Shown here: positions 38,345 through 46,823 of the stretch, piece by piece
Position numbering within the stretch: the first letter of the stretch is position 1
How the letters are laid out: each line of letters begins with the position of its first letter
DNA from: Pseudomonas viridiflava
GTDB taxonomy: Bacteria; Pseudomonadota; Gammaproteobacteria; Pseudomonadales; Pseudomonadaceae
Assembly: GCF_003702045.1 (NCBI RefSeq)
Contig: NZ_RBTP01000011.1
Coordinates: 62,001 to 126,000 of the forward strand
Reading direction: 5' to 3'
DNA: 64,000 bases
Notes under the pieces: model-generated
The model's input: the letters and a program-made list of their open reading frames with translations, nothing else
What the model was told of the DNA's origin: nothing
Database searches by the model: none
Translations under genes and position numbers: made by a program

Positions 38345-38659
38345 ATGAATCGCGAGGGGATTAAACAACGGGTGCTGGATGCGCTGGGCGTCATTCTGGT
38401 GGACAAGGCGCAAATCCGCGACGACGCCACGTTCAAGGACTTGGTGCTGGATGACGAGGATGTCGAGACGCTCTTCAGTCAATTGGGAAGCGAGTTTAAC
38501 TTCGAGTTTCCCGAATTCATCCGAAAACGTGCCGTCAACAAACCCCAGCACCTGTCATTGCCGATGGTGGTGGATCTGATTCTGTTGATGCAGCAGGATT
38601 CGTCGCAAGCATTGGAAGGTGAGAAGAAAAAACCGGGTCGCGCCCCTTGGCGGCGCTGA
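38345..38659 (+). CDS. Acyl-carrier-protein-like protein lacking the phosphopantetheine serine
   Basis: The 104-aa acidic protein's first 80 residues follow the ACP pattern: IKQRVLDALGVILVDKAQIRDDATFKDLVLDDEDVETLFSQLGSEFNFEFP. The DSL motif that carries the prosthetic group is replaced by LDDEDV, so it cannot be phosphopantetheinylated there. The C-terminus is basic (KKKPGRAPWRR). It is divergent from the DTW gene and stands alone. It may be a DUF1493-like or other non-acylated ACP-fold adaptor; function unknown. Confidence 0.7.
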   Translation: MNREGIKQRVLDALGVILVDKAQIRDDATFKDLVLDDEDVETLFSQLGSEFNFEFPEFIRKRAVNKPQHLSLPMVVDLILLMQQDSSQALEGEKKKPGRAPWRR

Positions 38660-38743
38660 CCTGAGCATTCATTTCGGGACGCTGGGGCGCCCCGAAGCCT
38701 AGGCGTCTTGCATTGTCATTGCGACAACGCTGGCCGGTGAAAC

Positions 38744-38866
38744 CTATCGGCGCGGACGGCGACGTGGGTCGTCAGTGCGAACCGGGATGGGCTGCAGCTT
38801 TGGTCGCTCGATAAGACCCAGCGCAACACCCACATCATGGAGCCATTCTTGCAGTTTGCTGTTCAT
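38744..38866 (-). CDS. Small basic protein, 40 aa
   Basis: The ATG at 38866 is preceded by GAAGGGGG and opens 40 codons: MNSKLQEWLHDVGVALGLI followed by a proline and arginine-rich tail ending RRRPRR. The first half looks like an amphipathic helix. The ribosome binding site and biased composition make a real gene likely. The 20-codon upstream extension seen in frame is probably untranslated. No family recognised. Confidence 0.5.
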   Translation of the reverse strand: MNSKLQEWLHDVGVALGLIERPKLQPIPVRTDDPRRRPRR

Positions 38867-39046
38867 AAAGCCCCCTTCAGGGAAAACACGGAAATCAACC
38901 TGTACCGATCGCTCATTAGAGATCATAGAAGCCTGCAGTCGATTCGCCGAGCATTACGGAAAACAATTTTCCCGATATGGGCAATGTGACAGCTACTGAT
39001 ACTTCCTTCACGTCTTTGCGACGGACGGCGATCAATCCGCGTGAAT

Positions 39047-40525
39047 TCATTCAGGCAGACGCATCAGACCCTCTTCATCCGTCATCGCCCGCTCCAGCAG
39101 ATCCGGGGGCAGGCTTTTGCTGGCGCGCGCACCCAACAGCTTGAGTTGCTCGCTGCGACTGATCAGATTCCCACGGCCCTCCGTCAGTTTGTTGCGCGCA
39201 GCAGAATAAGCCTTGTCCAGTTGTTGAAGACGGCTGCCCACTTCGTCCAGGTCCTGGATGAACAGCACGAACTTGTCGTATAGCCAGCCTGCACGCTCGG
39301 CGATCTCGCGGGCGTTCTGGCTTTGTCGCTCCTGCTTCCACAGGCTGTCGATCACCCGCAGTGTGGCCAGCAGTGTCGTTGGGCTGACGATCACGATGTT
39401 GCGGTCGAAAGCTTCCTGAAACAGGTTCGGCTCGGCCTGCAACGCAGCGGAAAACGCCGCCTCGATGGGCACGAACAACAGGACGAAATCCAGGCTGTGA
39501 AGGCCTTCGAGCCTTTTGTAATCCTTGCCCGAGAGCCCTTTGACGTGATTGCGCAGCGAAAGAACGTGCTGTTTCAGCGCAGCCTGACCGATCACGTCGT
39601 CATCTGACGACACATACTGTTGGTAAGCCGTCAGACTGACCTTGGCATCCACCACCACCTGCTTGTCGCCCGGCAGCATGATCAGCACGTCGGGCTGGAA
39701 GCGCTCGCCATCCGGTCCTTTAAGGCTGACTTGGGTTTGGTACTCACGGCCTTTCTCCAACCCCGCATGTTCCAGCACTCGCTCCAGAATCAACTCGCCC
39801 CAGTTACCTTGGGTCTTCTGCCCCTTGAGTGCCCGCGTCAGGTTGGTGGCCTCATCGCTCAGGCGCAGATTGAGCTGCTGCAAGCGCTCCAGCTCCTTGG
39901 CCAGCGAGAATCGCTCACGGGCTTCGTTCTGATAGCTTTCCTCAACGCGCTTCTCAAAGGATTGAATGCGCTCTTTCAGGGGGGTGAGCAACTGACCCAA
40001 TTGCTGCTGACTGGTTTCCGCGAAGCGCTGCTCGCGCTCATCGAAAATCTTGCCCGCCAGCTCCGCGAACTGAGCACGCAGTTCATCACGAGACCCTTGA
40101 AGATCATTGAGCCGCTGCTGATGGCTGTCTTGCTGTTCGCGCAACTCGGCACCCAGAGCGGCGCACTGCGCATCGAGACGGCGTAACTCGACCTCTTTGG
40201 TGGCGCGCTCCTGATTCAACCCCTGGTTCACATCGCGGGCAGTGTCACACTCCTGCCGCAACAGCTCGACTTCACGGCGCAACGCGGCGAGGTCTGCCTG
40301 TTTGGCAGCATTGGCCTGGCTCAGGTCGCTGATCTCATCGCGACAGGCATCGAGCTGAGCATTGAGGCCGTCCTGCGCCATCTGCGCCATGCTCAGGCGC
40401 TCGTCCAGCAGTGCGGTATCGGCATCACGACGCGCCAACCGGCGTTGCAACTGCCAGGCCCATGCCAGCAAGGGCAATGCGGCTGCGCCAAGGCCAAGCA
40501 ACAGGCTGTTCAAGTCAAATGCCAT
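39047..40525 (-). CDS. rmuC: DNA recombination protein RmuC
   Basis: The 492-aa protein has one N-terminal membrane helix (about 6-25), a long coiled coil (about 28-225), and the RmuC domain (about 235-430). The domain contains KTQGNWGELILERVLEHAGLEKGREYQTQ, RFQPDVLIMLPGDKQVVVDAKVSLTAY and VPIEAAFSAAL; the conserved D/K set resembles restriction-nuclease folds. RmuC limits inversion at short inverted repeats. ACGGAG precedes the ATG. Its upstream region is the 650-base gene-free stretch with paired DnaA boxes. Confidence 0.93.
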   Translation of the reverse strand: MAFDLNSLLLGLGAAALPLLAWAWQLQRRLARRDADTALLDERLSMAQMAQDGLNAQLDACRDEISDLSQANAAKQADLAALRREVELLRQECDTARDVNQGLNQERATKEVELRRLDAQCAALGAELREQQDSHQQRLNDLQGSRDELRAQFAELAGKIFDEREQRFAETSQQQLGQLLTPLKERIQSFEKRVEESYQNEARERFSLAKELERLQQLNLRLSDEATNLTRALKGQKTQGNWGELILERVLEHAGLEKGREYQTQVSLKGPDGERFQPDVLIMLPGDKQVVVDAKVSLTAYQQYVSSDDDVIGQAALKQHVLSLRNHVKGLSGKDYKRLEGLHSLDFVLLFVPIEAAFSAALQAEPNLFQEAFDRNIVIVSPTTLLATLRVIDSLWKQERQSQNAREIAERAGWLYDKFVLFIQDLDEVGSRLQQLDKAYSAARNKLTEGRGNLISRSEQLKLLGARASKSLPPDLLERAMTDEEGLMRLPE

Positions 40526-41174
40526 AACGACTCCGTGCGTGCCCAGTGAATGCCAGCGGCATTATGCGTAAAGCCTTCAGAAAAACAGAGCGTTCAGCCG
40601 CGACGGCGCGTCAGGCTGAGAGAGTGGAAGGGTGAAGGGGCAAATCGGGGGCCAAGATTCTACTCCCTTTACGTGTCACGCACACCCCCAATTTCGTATC
40701 GTTTTCAATCGGGACAATCCACAGAAGCTGTGGATAACTCAGTGGACAACACCCCTTTTACTCTCTCAAACGCAGGCAGAATGGGGCTTGCGCTCAAACT
40801 GACGATTTTTTCACCAGTTTAAAAAAACGATGTTTTTCATTGACTTAATAATTCACCATCAGAAATCAAACCCTTAGCGACGCATGTGACAGTGATGTGG
40901 CAGCTTGTGACGCTAATGTGTACAACTGCGAAATGATCGACTTTTGGCGTGTTTCAAACCTTGAACAGAAGACGCGTAATTGCAGGGTTTTATCAATGGA
41001 TACATGGCTTTCATGGCGGTAATTGATGGCCTAAAACCATCAATGCGCAGCCTTGTTTGGGCCCATGATCGGCAACGCGCATGTCAGCGCAGCACAAATA
41101 GCACTCGTTGCGGTCCAACGTGCGCTGAAAAACGCAGCGTCGCCGCTGATTCCTGTCATTACTCAAGGGACACG
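40526..41174. other. 649-base intergenic region with DnaA-box pair and phased repeats
   Basis: No ORF with a convincing start is visible. The region holds a perfect DnaA box in an inverted pair (40715-40737), an A/T-rich patch at about 40800-40870 (TTTTTTCACCAGTTTAAAAAAAC and following), and four TGTG repeats at helical spacing (40885-40920). These are listed separately as findings. It lies between divergent rmuC and a small membrane protein gene. Confidence 0.6.
40715..40749. promoter_or_regulatory. Cluster of DnaA-box-like sequences
   Basis: TGTGGATAA at 40729-40737 is the exact complement of TTATCCACA. CAATCCACA at 40715-40723 (two mismatches) faces it, forming ATCCACAG-AAG-CTGTGGAT. A third relative, AGTGGACAA (40741-40749), follows. 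An A/T-rich patch begins some 60 bases away. Possible DnaA titration or regulatory site. Confidence 0.4.
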
Positions 41175-41480
41175 ATGAGAGAAGTCGTACAGTTCTTCGT
41201 GCTGCTGGTGGCTGCCTGCACCCTCGCAGTGGGCGCGAGCGTTATCTTGCCTCCACCCGATGGCGGTGTCTTCTCCTACACCACTCTCTTGTCAGGCATT
41301 GCGGTCGCACTGATCATCTGCAGCGACCTGAGCCACGGACGCATCAACACGGTGGGCGATATCATGCGGGCCATTGAGCGCCGCAAATCCATGCGGCTGA
41401 CCATTGCCGCCTACCTTCTGGGCTGCTCGATGGTCGCCTGCGCCACGGTACTGATCTATCGGATTGCCGGGAATTGGTAG
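41175..41480 (+). CDS. Small inner-membrane protein, 101 aa
   Basis: The protein starts MREVVQFFVLLVAACTLAVGASVILPPP and has three hydrophobic stretches (about 5-25, 36-52 and 76-96). Between the last two is a short basic loop, HGRINTVGDIMRAIERRKSMR. AAGGGA lies 6 bases before the ATG at 41175; the longer upstream frame lacks one. No family recognised and no operon partner. Confidence 0.6.
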   Translation: MREVVQFFVLLVAACTLAVGASVILPPPDGGVFSYTTLLSGIAVALIICSDLSHGRINTVGDIMRAIERRKSMRLTIAAYLLGCSMVACATVLIYRIAGNW

Positions 41481-41962
41481 CTGATTATTTTTAATCGCCC
41501 CCTTGCAAATCCCCACGCACTTCATTAGCATTGCCATCGTTAGTACCAAGCTGAAAATCAATTCCGGTCGACAAGTCCCCCAACGTTAGCTCTTTCCAAA
41601 GGAAGAGAATGTTGGCTACAAGGGATCGACCACCTCGATGGTTTCCAGACATGACCTATCGCATTCGTGAGCCATCAAGGCGACAGTGCAGTTACGGCTA
41701 CCATGTTCTGCTTCAACCAGCCTGCAATTGATCAGGATCTTCACCTGGAGCGTCGAACCTTTGCTCCTGTTGTGTTGCCTGCCCTCCTAAGTACCTACCA
41801 GCCAGCCAGAGCGCCATTCGATAAAGCGCGCTTCAACTGACTGTCTTGTTCCAGTCAGGTTCTTCGCCCTGCCAGGCTTTAATTACCCCAATGCCGGCCC
41901 GCGTTTACTGGAATCTTTATTTATGCACGGTATTGTTCCGTGTTGATTCAGGAAACACCTAC
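41481..41962. other. 482-base region without a clear gene
   Basis: No supported ORF in either strand, no clear terminator and no recognised RNA family. The stretch before 41963 presumably holds the promoter of the 74-aa gene. A small RNA cannot be ruled out. Confidence 0.4.
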
Positions 41963-42187
41963 ATGACTCACCATAACCAGACCCAACACGCCATTCATAC
42001 GCTTACCCATGCTTTTGCCCCTATGAATTGCCTGATCATGGCCGCCCGCAAAGGCTGCTTCAGCTTCACCATCGTCAACGAACACGGCATCGCCCGTCAC
42101 AGCGAACGCCTGTACCCCGATCAATACGCCAGCGCCGAACCGCTGCAGGCCGTGATCGAGCGTACGCGTCAGGCCCTGACCGCCTAA
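41963..42187 (+). CDS. Small hypothetical protein, 74 aa
   Basis: The protein starts MTHHNQTQHAIHTLTHAFAP. A possible small alpha/beta fold follows: CLIMAARKGCFSFTIVNEHGIARHSERLYPDQYASAEPLQAVIERTRQALTA. It has two cysteines and no signal peptide. AGGA lies about 9 bases before the chosen ATG; the 39-codon upstream extension has no such site. It is followed by a strong terminator, so it is monocistronic. Probably a Pseudomonas-specific protein of unknown function. Confidence 0.6.
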   Translation: MTHHNQTQHAIHTLTHAFAPMNCLIMAARKGCFSFTIVNEHGIARHSERLYPDQYASAEPLQAVIERTRQALTA

Positions 42188-42211
42188 AGACGAACGTCAC
42201 ACCGCAAGCCG

Positions 42212-42242
42212 AAGCCCCGCCCTCACAAGCGGGGCTTTTTAT
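42212..42242 (+). terminator. Terminator after the 74-aa gene
   Basis: AAGCCCCGC / GCGGGGCTT pair perfectly around a CCTCACAA loop and are followed by TTTTTATT. It begins about 25 bases after the stop codon. Confidence 0.9.
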
Positions 42243-42408
42243 TGCCTGGCGTTTTCCGGGAGAACGCTGCAGCTAATCGCCCGATTATCCATCCACTTAT
42301 CGGCAAAACCGCAAACAATTTAAAAACAGCCCTTTACACCGCATCTTTGACACTACACTTCAACTCGAACGACCCACGTCGTCTCCGGCAGCCCCTGCCC
42401 TGCTTGCA

Positions 42409-42939
42409 ATGACCATTCGTCAGGAGCCTCCGGCCACCCTTCCGAGCGCCGACAGTATTATGGGTATTGCAGCCATAGAATTATGCCGTCACGTCATCCG
42501 ACCGACCCTGGTTTATCTGGACCGCCGCAGCCATCGCGCCGAGTCGTTGCTGCTGGGCATCGCCGCCAGCCAGTCCGCACTGGGCGCCGCACTCGACAGC
42601 CGACGCGGACACGGCCTCTACCGCATCCCGGAACCCCGGCATCGACAACTCTGGGACAACTACCTGGCACTGGATCCGGACCTGGCCAGCCGGGTCAGAG
42701 GCCTCGCCAGCCAACATGCCTTTCTCAGCGGCCCCCATCTGGAGCTGACCGTGAACCTGCGGTACGCCACCGCGATCGCCTGGATGATGATCGAATCGCA
42801 CAAGGCCACCCTGCCCGCCGAGGATGATCCAGTGGCAATGGCACGGATCTGGCGAGCGGTGTTTCAGCCGCAAGGTCGACTCAGGGATTTTGTCGCGTGC
42901 TGGCACGCCACCGTCGCACCGTTGTATTTACCGGCATGA
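42409..42939 (+). CDS. Hypothetical protein, 176 aa
   Basis: I do not recognise this family. The sequence is soluble and arginine-rich, with segments GIAAIELCRHVIRPTLVYLDRRSHRAESLLLGIAASQSALG, YRIPEPRHRQLWDNYLALDPDLASRVRGLASQ and NLRYATAIAWMMIE that look like an ordered helical fold. Neither the ATG at 42409 nor the one at 42460 has a good ribosome binding site, so the true start is uncertain; the second would give 159 aa. It is flanked by terminators or gaps and is not obviously part of an operon. Confidence 0.55.
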   Translation: MTIRQEPPATLPSADSIMGIAAIELCRHVIRPTLVYLDRRSHRAESLLLGIAASQSALGAALDSRRGHGLYRIPEPRHRQLWDNYLALDPDLASRVRGLASQHAFLSGPHLELTVNLRYATAIAWMMIESHKATLPAEDDPVAMARIWRAVFQPQGRLRDFVACWHATVAPLYLPA

Positions 42940-43088
42940 GCCAGGCAGCGTAATTCGAAGATCCAGAGCGTTCGCCACAAGCGAGACGGATTGTCCTACA
43001 AGAATAGCTCTATCTCGGGCTCTTCAGCCTATAGCGCGCCGCCGAAAATGTTGGTAATTTCCGCCCGGTGATCACAGGAGTTCTAATA

Positions 43089-44372
43089 ATGAAAATAATG
43101 ACAAAAGTAATGAACAGGACAACACTGGGTCTGGCTATCGGCCTGGCCTCCACGCAGTTGTTCGCTGCCGGTTTCGCGCTCAACGAACAAAGTGTCAGTG
43201 GCATGGGCACCGGTTTCGCTGGTCGCTCCTCGTCTGCCGATGATGCAAGCACCGTCTTCGGCAACCCTGCCGGCATGTCCCGCCTGAAACGTGAAGAAAT
43301 CAGCGTGGGCGCGGCAGCGGTGATCGCCAAGACCAACATCGACAACGGCCGTGGCACTTTCGGTGGCAGCAACGACGGCGACATGGTTCCCGTCGTGGGC
43401 GTACCGATGGGCTACTACGTCAAACCCATCGATGATCACTGGGCATTCGGCCTGGGCATGTATGCACCGTTCGGTCTGGTGACCGACTATGAAAGCGGTT
43501 TCGCTGGCCGCTACTGGGGCGACAAGAGCCACGTACAGGTCGTCACGCTTCAGCCGACTGTCAGCTACGCCTTCAATGACAAGGTGTCCATCGGTTTCGG
43601 CCCGACCCTCAACCGCATCGACGGCGAGCTGACTTCCTCCACGCTCAACGCCGCAACGCCAGGCCGCAACGACGGCAAGGTGAAGATCGAAGGCGACGAC
43701 ACTGCGCTGGGCTTCAACGTCGGCGTACTCGTGCAGGCCACTGACACCACGCGCCTGGGCCTGACGTATCACTCCAAGGTCGATTACAAGCTCAAGGGCA
43801 AAACCAAGGTCGAAGGTTCGGGCTTCGGTCCGTTCGGCGGCCAGAAATATGACGCCTCGCTGGACATCTCTACGCCTGAGTCGGTGGACTTCTCCGTCAC
43901 TCAGCAGATCGACGAGAACTGGACTGTCTACGCAGGCAGCACCTGGACCCGCTGGAGCCGTCTGACCGATATCACCGTCAACAACGACGGCGTTCCTGCG
44001 CAGCTGGGCGGCTCGGCAGGCCCGATCGGCACCATCTCCGAAGAGCAGGACTGGCACGACACCTGGGCTCACGCCATTGGTGCTTCGTACAAGGTCAACA
44101 AGGAGTGGACACTGCGCACAGGCTTCTCCGTGGATCAGGCGCCGACCAACAACGTCAACCGCTCTCCACGCATCCCGACAGGCGACCGCAAGATCGTCAG
44201 CTTCGGCGCTGGCTGGAGCCCGACCGACGATCTGACCATCGACGTGGCGTACTCGTACCTGCGTGAAGACGAAGCCAAGATCCGCAACAGCAGCGCGACC
44301 AAAGGCGCGTACAGCGCAGACTTCCGCAACACTGCGCACGGCGTCGGCACCTCCGTTACCTATCGCTTCTGA
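43089..44372 (+). CDS. FadL/TodX-family outer-membrane transport protein
   Basis: The 427-aa protein has a signal peptide (about 1-27, RTTLGLAIGLASTQLFAAG) directly followed by the FadL N-terminal hatch motif FALNEQSVSGMGTGFAGRSSSADDASTVFGNPAGMSRL. A 14-strand beta-barrel should follow, ending in aromatic TYRF, a normal outer-membrane C-terminus. The family takes up long-chain fatty acids or other hydrophobic compounds. AGGAG lies 8 bases before the ATG at 43089. It is monocistronic, with a terminator after it. Confidence 0.9.
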   Translation: MKIMTKVMNRTTLGLAIGLASTQLFAAGFALNEQSVSGMGTGFAGRSSSADDASTVFGNPAGMSRLKREEISVGAAAVIAKTNIDNGRGTFGGSNDGDMVPVVGVPMGYYVKPIDDHWAFGLGMYAPFGLVTDYESGFAGRYWGDKSHVQVVTLQPTVSYAFNDKVSIGFGPTLNRIDGELTSSTLNAATPGRNDGKVKIEGDDTALGFNVGVLVQATDTTRLGLTYHSKVDYKLKGKTKVEGSGFGPFGGQKYDASLDISTPESVDFSVTQQIDENWTVYAGSTWTRWSRLTDITVNNDGVPAQLGGSAGPIGTISEEQDWHDTWAHAIGASYKVNKEWTLRTGFSVDQAPTNNVNRSPRIPTGDRKIVSFGAGWSPTDDLTIDVAYSYLREDEAKIRNSSATKGAYSADFRNTAHGVGTSVTYRF

Positions 44373-44396
44373 TAGACGACTGAAAATCGGCTGAAA

Positions 44397-44433
44397 GAAA
44401 GCCCGCTCATCCTCAGGGATGGCGGGCTTTTTG
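44397..44433 (+). terminator. Terminator after the fadL-type gene
   Basis: AAAGCCCGC and GCGGGCTTT form a stem around a loop of about 14 bases, followed by TTTTGTT. It is close behind the stop codon. Confidence 0.88.
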
Positions 44434-44778
44434 TTGCGTCAGAATTATGCTGCCTGTTATCGAACACCTAACCGCTAAAGAACCAATGAAACCCGCCTCT
44501 GCCCGCAGGCCGAGGGAGCTCTCGGAGGTTACGACGGCAGCGATGGGCTGCGCAGCGGCCCTTGAGTGCATCTGATACACCGCATGCAGGCTCAGGGACT
44601 GAAATGCAGCATTCGCGGACAAGTACGCTCCCACGATGGCCGGTATTTGCTGCGACACAGCGTTACGTCGAAAACGTGTTGAGACGCCCCTCAGTCCGGT
44701 GAACTACCGCACGACAGCGAGCCTCCGTAAATATCCGCATCGGCTGCGGGGCGCTCGCCTCACCTCACGTCACCCGTC
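44434..44778. other. Intergenic region with a REP-like element
   Basis: About 345 bases between convergent genes with no supported ORF. It contains ATTCGCGGACAAGTACGCTC-CCACGA at 44611-44636, which resembles the Pseudomonas REP family (cattcgcggacaag...gctcccac). The rest shows nothing definite. Confidence 0.5.
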
Positions 44779-45330
44779 TCAAGGCTTGGACGCAATCGCC
44801 TTCTCAATGGCCGCAATCAGCTCAGGATCATCGGGTTTGGTCATGCTGGAGAAGTTGGCGACGACCTTGCCCTGGCGATCCACTACATACTTATAGAAGT
44901 TCCAGCGCGGGGCACTGCTCTGTTCGGCGAGCACCTTGAACAGATGGGTGGCGTCGTCACCCCGTACGGCCTGCGGCTCGGTCATGGTGAAGGTAACGCC
45001 ATAGTTGACGTAGCAAACCTTGGCGGTTTCTTCACCATCCTTGGCCTCCTGCTTGAAATCATTGGACGGCACGCCCAACACTTCGAGCCCCTGCCCTTTG
45101 TAGCGCTGGCTTAGCTCTTCAAGTCCTTTGAATTGCGGGGCGAAGCCGCAGAAGCTGGCAGTATTGACCACCACCATCGGCTTGCCTGCATAACGCTGGC
45201 ACAGGTCGATGTTTTCCTTGGAGCGCAGTTTGGGCAGTTCGCCTTGAAGGAGTTCCGGGCAGTCGGCGGCCATTACGGTGCCGCTCATGGCCAGCAGTAG
45301 AAAGGGAATCGATATAAAACGAGTGTTCAT
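44779..45330 (-). CDS. Secreted glutathione peroxidase (cysteine type)
   Basis: The 183-aa protein has a signal peptide (about 1-21, [17 protein letters not shown]). Its thioredoxin-like domain carries the peroxidatic motif [20 protein letters not shown] (Cys in place of selenocysteine), [14 protein letters not shown] and the [15 protein letters not shown] tryptophan. It should reduce hydroperoxides in the periplasm with a thiol donor. I use the ATG at 45330 because it begins the signal peptide. It follows the 40-aa membrane protein and MFS gene in the same direction. Confidence 0.88.
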   Translation of the reverse strand: MNTRFISIPFLLLAMSGTVMAADCPELLQGELPKLRSKENIDLCQRYAGKPMVVVNTASFCGFAPQFKGLEELSQRYKGQGLEVLGVPSNDFKQEAKDGEETAKVCYVNYGVTFTMTEPQAVRGDDATHLFKVLAEQSSAPRWNFYKYVVDRQGKVVANFSSMTKPDDPELIAAIEKAIASKP

Positions 45331-45391
45331 CAAGGCGTCCCTGGAAATGGTGGCTGTCTGGCGACACGCTACCCCAACAAACGGCTTCTGC

Positions 45392-45514
45392 CTAGCAAGC
45401 GCCCATGCCCAGCTGCAATGCTGCAAGGCCAACGTGCTGCCAGCCCCACCAGACCAGCGCTAGCACCGCGACACCTGCGGCAAGCGCCGCCAGCAACGGC
45501 CATCGCCTGCTCAC
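45392..45514 (-). CDS. 40-aa single-helix membrane protein overlapping the MFS gene
   Basis: The GTG at 45514 overlaps the MFS stop codon as GTGA and opens 40 codons ending at TAG. The product is [19 protein letters not shown] followed by [21 protein letters not shown]: a short positive N-terminus, one transmembrane helix and a terminal cysteine. The stop-start overlap and textbook membrane-protein composition argue for a real gene. It lies 61 bases before the glutathione peroxidase. No family recognised. Confidence 0.6.
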   Translation of the reverse strand: MSRRWPLLAALAAGVAVLALVWWGWQHVGLAALQLGMGAC

Positions 45515-46719
45515 GCAACACCCGCCTGCGCCTGCAAGCGTGCCACAGGCCGTTCACGCACCGGCCAGTTGAGGGCTGCCGCCAACAGGCTGAGCAGAAT
45601 CGACACCTGCCAGATCAAGTCGTAACTTCCGGTCCGGTCATACACAAGGCCACCCAGCCAGCCGCCAAGGAAAGCGCCCAATTGGTGGAACAGGAAAACG
45701 ATCCCCCCAAGCATCGACAGGTTACGCACCCCGAACAGCGTCGCGACCGTACCGTTGATCAGCGGAACGGTGGACAACCACAACAGCCCCATCGCCACCC
45801 CAAATAGATAAGCCGTGGTCTGGCTGAGCGGAATCCACAGGAACAGCACAATCACAACCGCTCGCAGCAGATACAGCATTGTCAGCAGACGCGGCTTGGA
45901 CATGCGCCCACCCAGCCAACCTGCGGTATAGGTGCCGAAGATGTTGAACAGGCCGATCAGCGCCAGCACCGTTGTGCCGACTTTCGCTGGAAGGTGCTGG
46001 TCGACCAGGTAGGCAGGCAAATGCACACCAATGAACACCACCTGAAAACCACAGACGAAAAAGCCCAGAGCCAATAGCCAGAAGCCGGAGTGGGTACACG
46101 CCTCGCGCAAGGCTTCGCCCAAGGTTTGCTGAATGCCCACGGACTCGATTGGCTTGTCCTTGAGCATGCTCACCAGCGGCAGGATCAGCGCCACCAACAC
46201 ACCCAGCACCAGCAAGGCGCCGGACCAGCCCAGCCAACCGATCAGCCCCAGCGTACCGGGCAACATGGCGAACTGGCCGAACGATCCGGCTGCGCTGGCG
46301 ATACCCATCCCCATGCTGCGCTTCTCGGCGGGCAAGGCACGCCCCACAACGCCGAGGATCACGGAAAACGAAGTGCCGGACAGACCGATGCCGATCAACA
46401 GGCCCGCGCTCAGCGACAGACTCAATGGCGAATCGGCCATGCTCATGCACAACAGCCCGACGGCATACAGCACGCCCCCCACGAACACGACCCTGGCCGC
46501 ACCAAAACGATCCGCCAGCGCGCCGGCAAACGGTTGAGCCAGCCCCCACATCAGGTTCTGCAGAGCGATGGAGAACGCGAAGACCTCGCGCCCCCAGCCA
46601 AAGTCCGCGCTCATGGGCGCAAGGAACAGACCGAAACCGTGCCGCGTGCCCAGGGAAAGCGCGAGGATCAGCGCACTCCCGAGCAGTATCCAGCCGCTGG
46701 TACGCCAGACTGATGTCAT
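45511..46719 (-). CDS. MFS transporter
   Basis: The 402-aa protein has 12 predicted membrane helices. The motif ADRFGAARVVFVGGVLYAVG between helices 2 and 3 is the MFS motif A, and ALILALSLGTRHGFGLFLAPMSADFGWGREVFAF is the first helix pair. It resembles monocarboxylate/oxalate-formate-type (OFA) permeases. Substrate unknown. It appears to be the first gene of a short transcript with the 40-aa protein and the glutathione peroxidase. Confidence 0.85.
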   Translation of the reverse strand: MTSVWRTSGWILLGSALILALSLGTRHGFGLFLAPMSADFGWGREVFAFSIALQNLMWGLAQPFAGALADRFGAARVVFVGGVLYAVGLLCMSMADSPLSLSLSAGLLIGIGLSGTSFSVILGVVGRALPAEKRSMGMGIASAAGSFGQFAMLPGTLGLIGWLGWSGALLVLGVLVALILPLVSMLKDKPIESVGIQQTLGEALREACTHSGFWLLALGFFVCGFQVVFIGVHLPAYLVDQHLPAKVGTTVLALIGLFNIFGTYTAGWLGGRMSKPRLLTMLYLLRAVVIVLFLWIPLSQTTAYLFGVAMGLLWLSTVPLINGTVATLFGVRNLSMLGGIVFLFHQLGAFLGGWLGGLVYDRTGSYDLIWQVSILLSLLAAALNWPVRERPVARLQAQAGVA

Positions 46720-46823
46720 TGTTCTTATGCTCCCTGTCCGGAATTGCGTGGATATACCCGTAAATCACTAGCGGCGAAATTACGCTCCGTCAGGCGAGCC
46801 TGTCAATCGCTTATCCCAGCCGA

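Noticed and set aside
44413..44658. 81-codon minus-strand ORF in the fadL-gpx gap
   Set aside because: It runs through the fadL terminator and the REP-like element and has no ribosome binding site.
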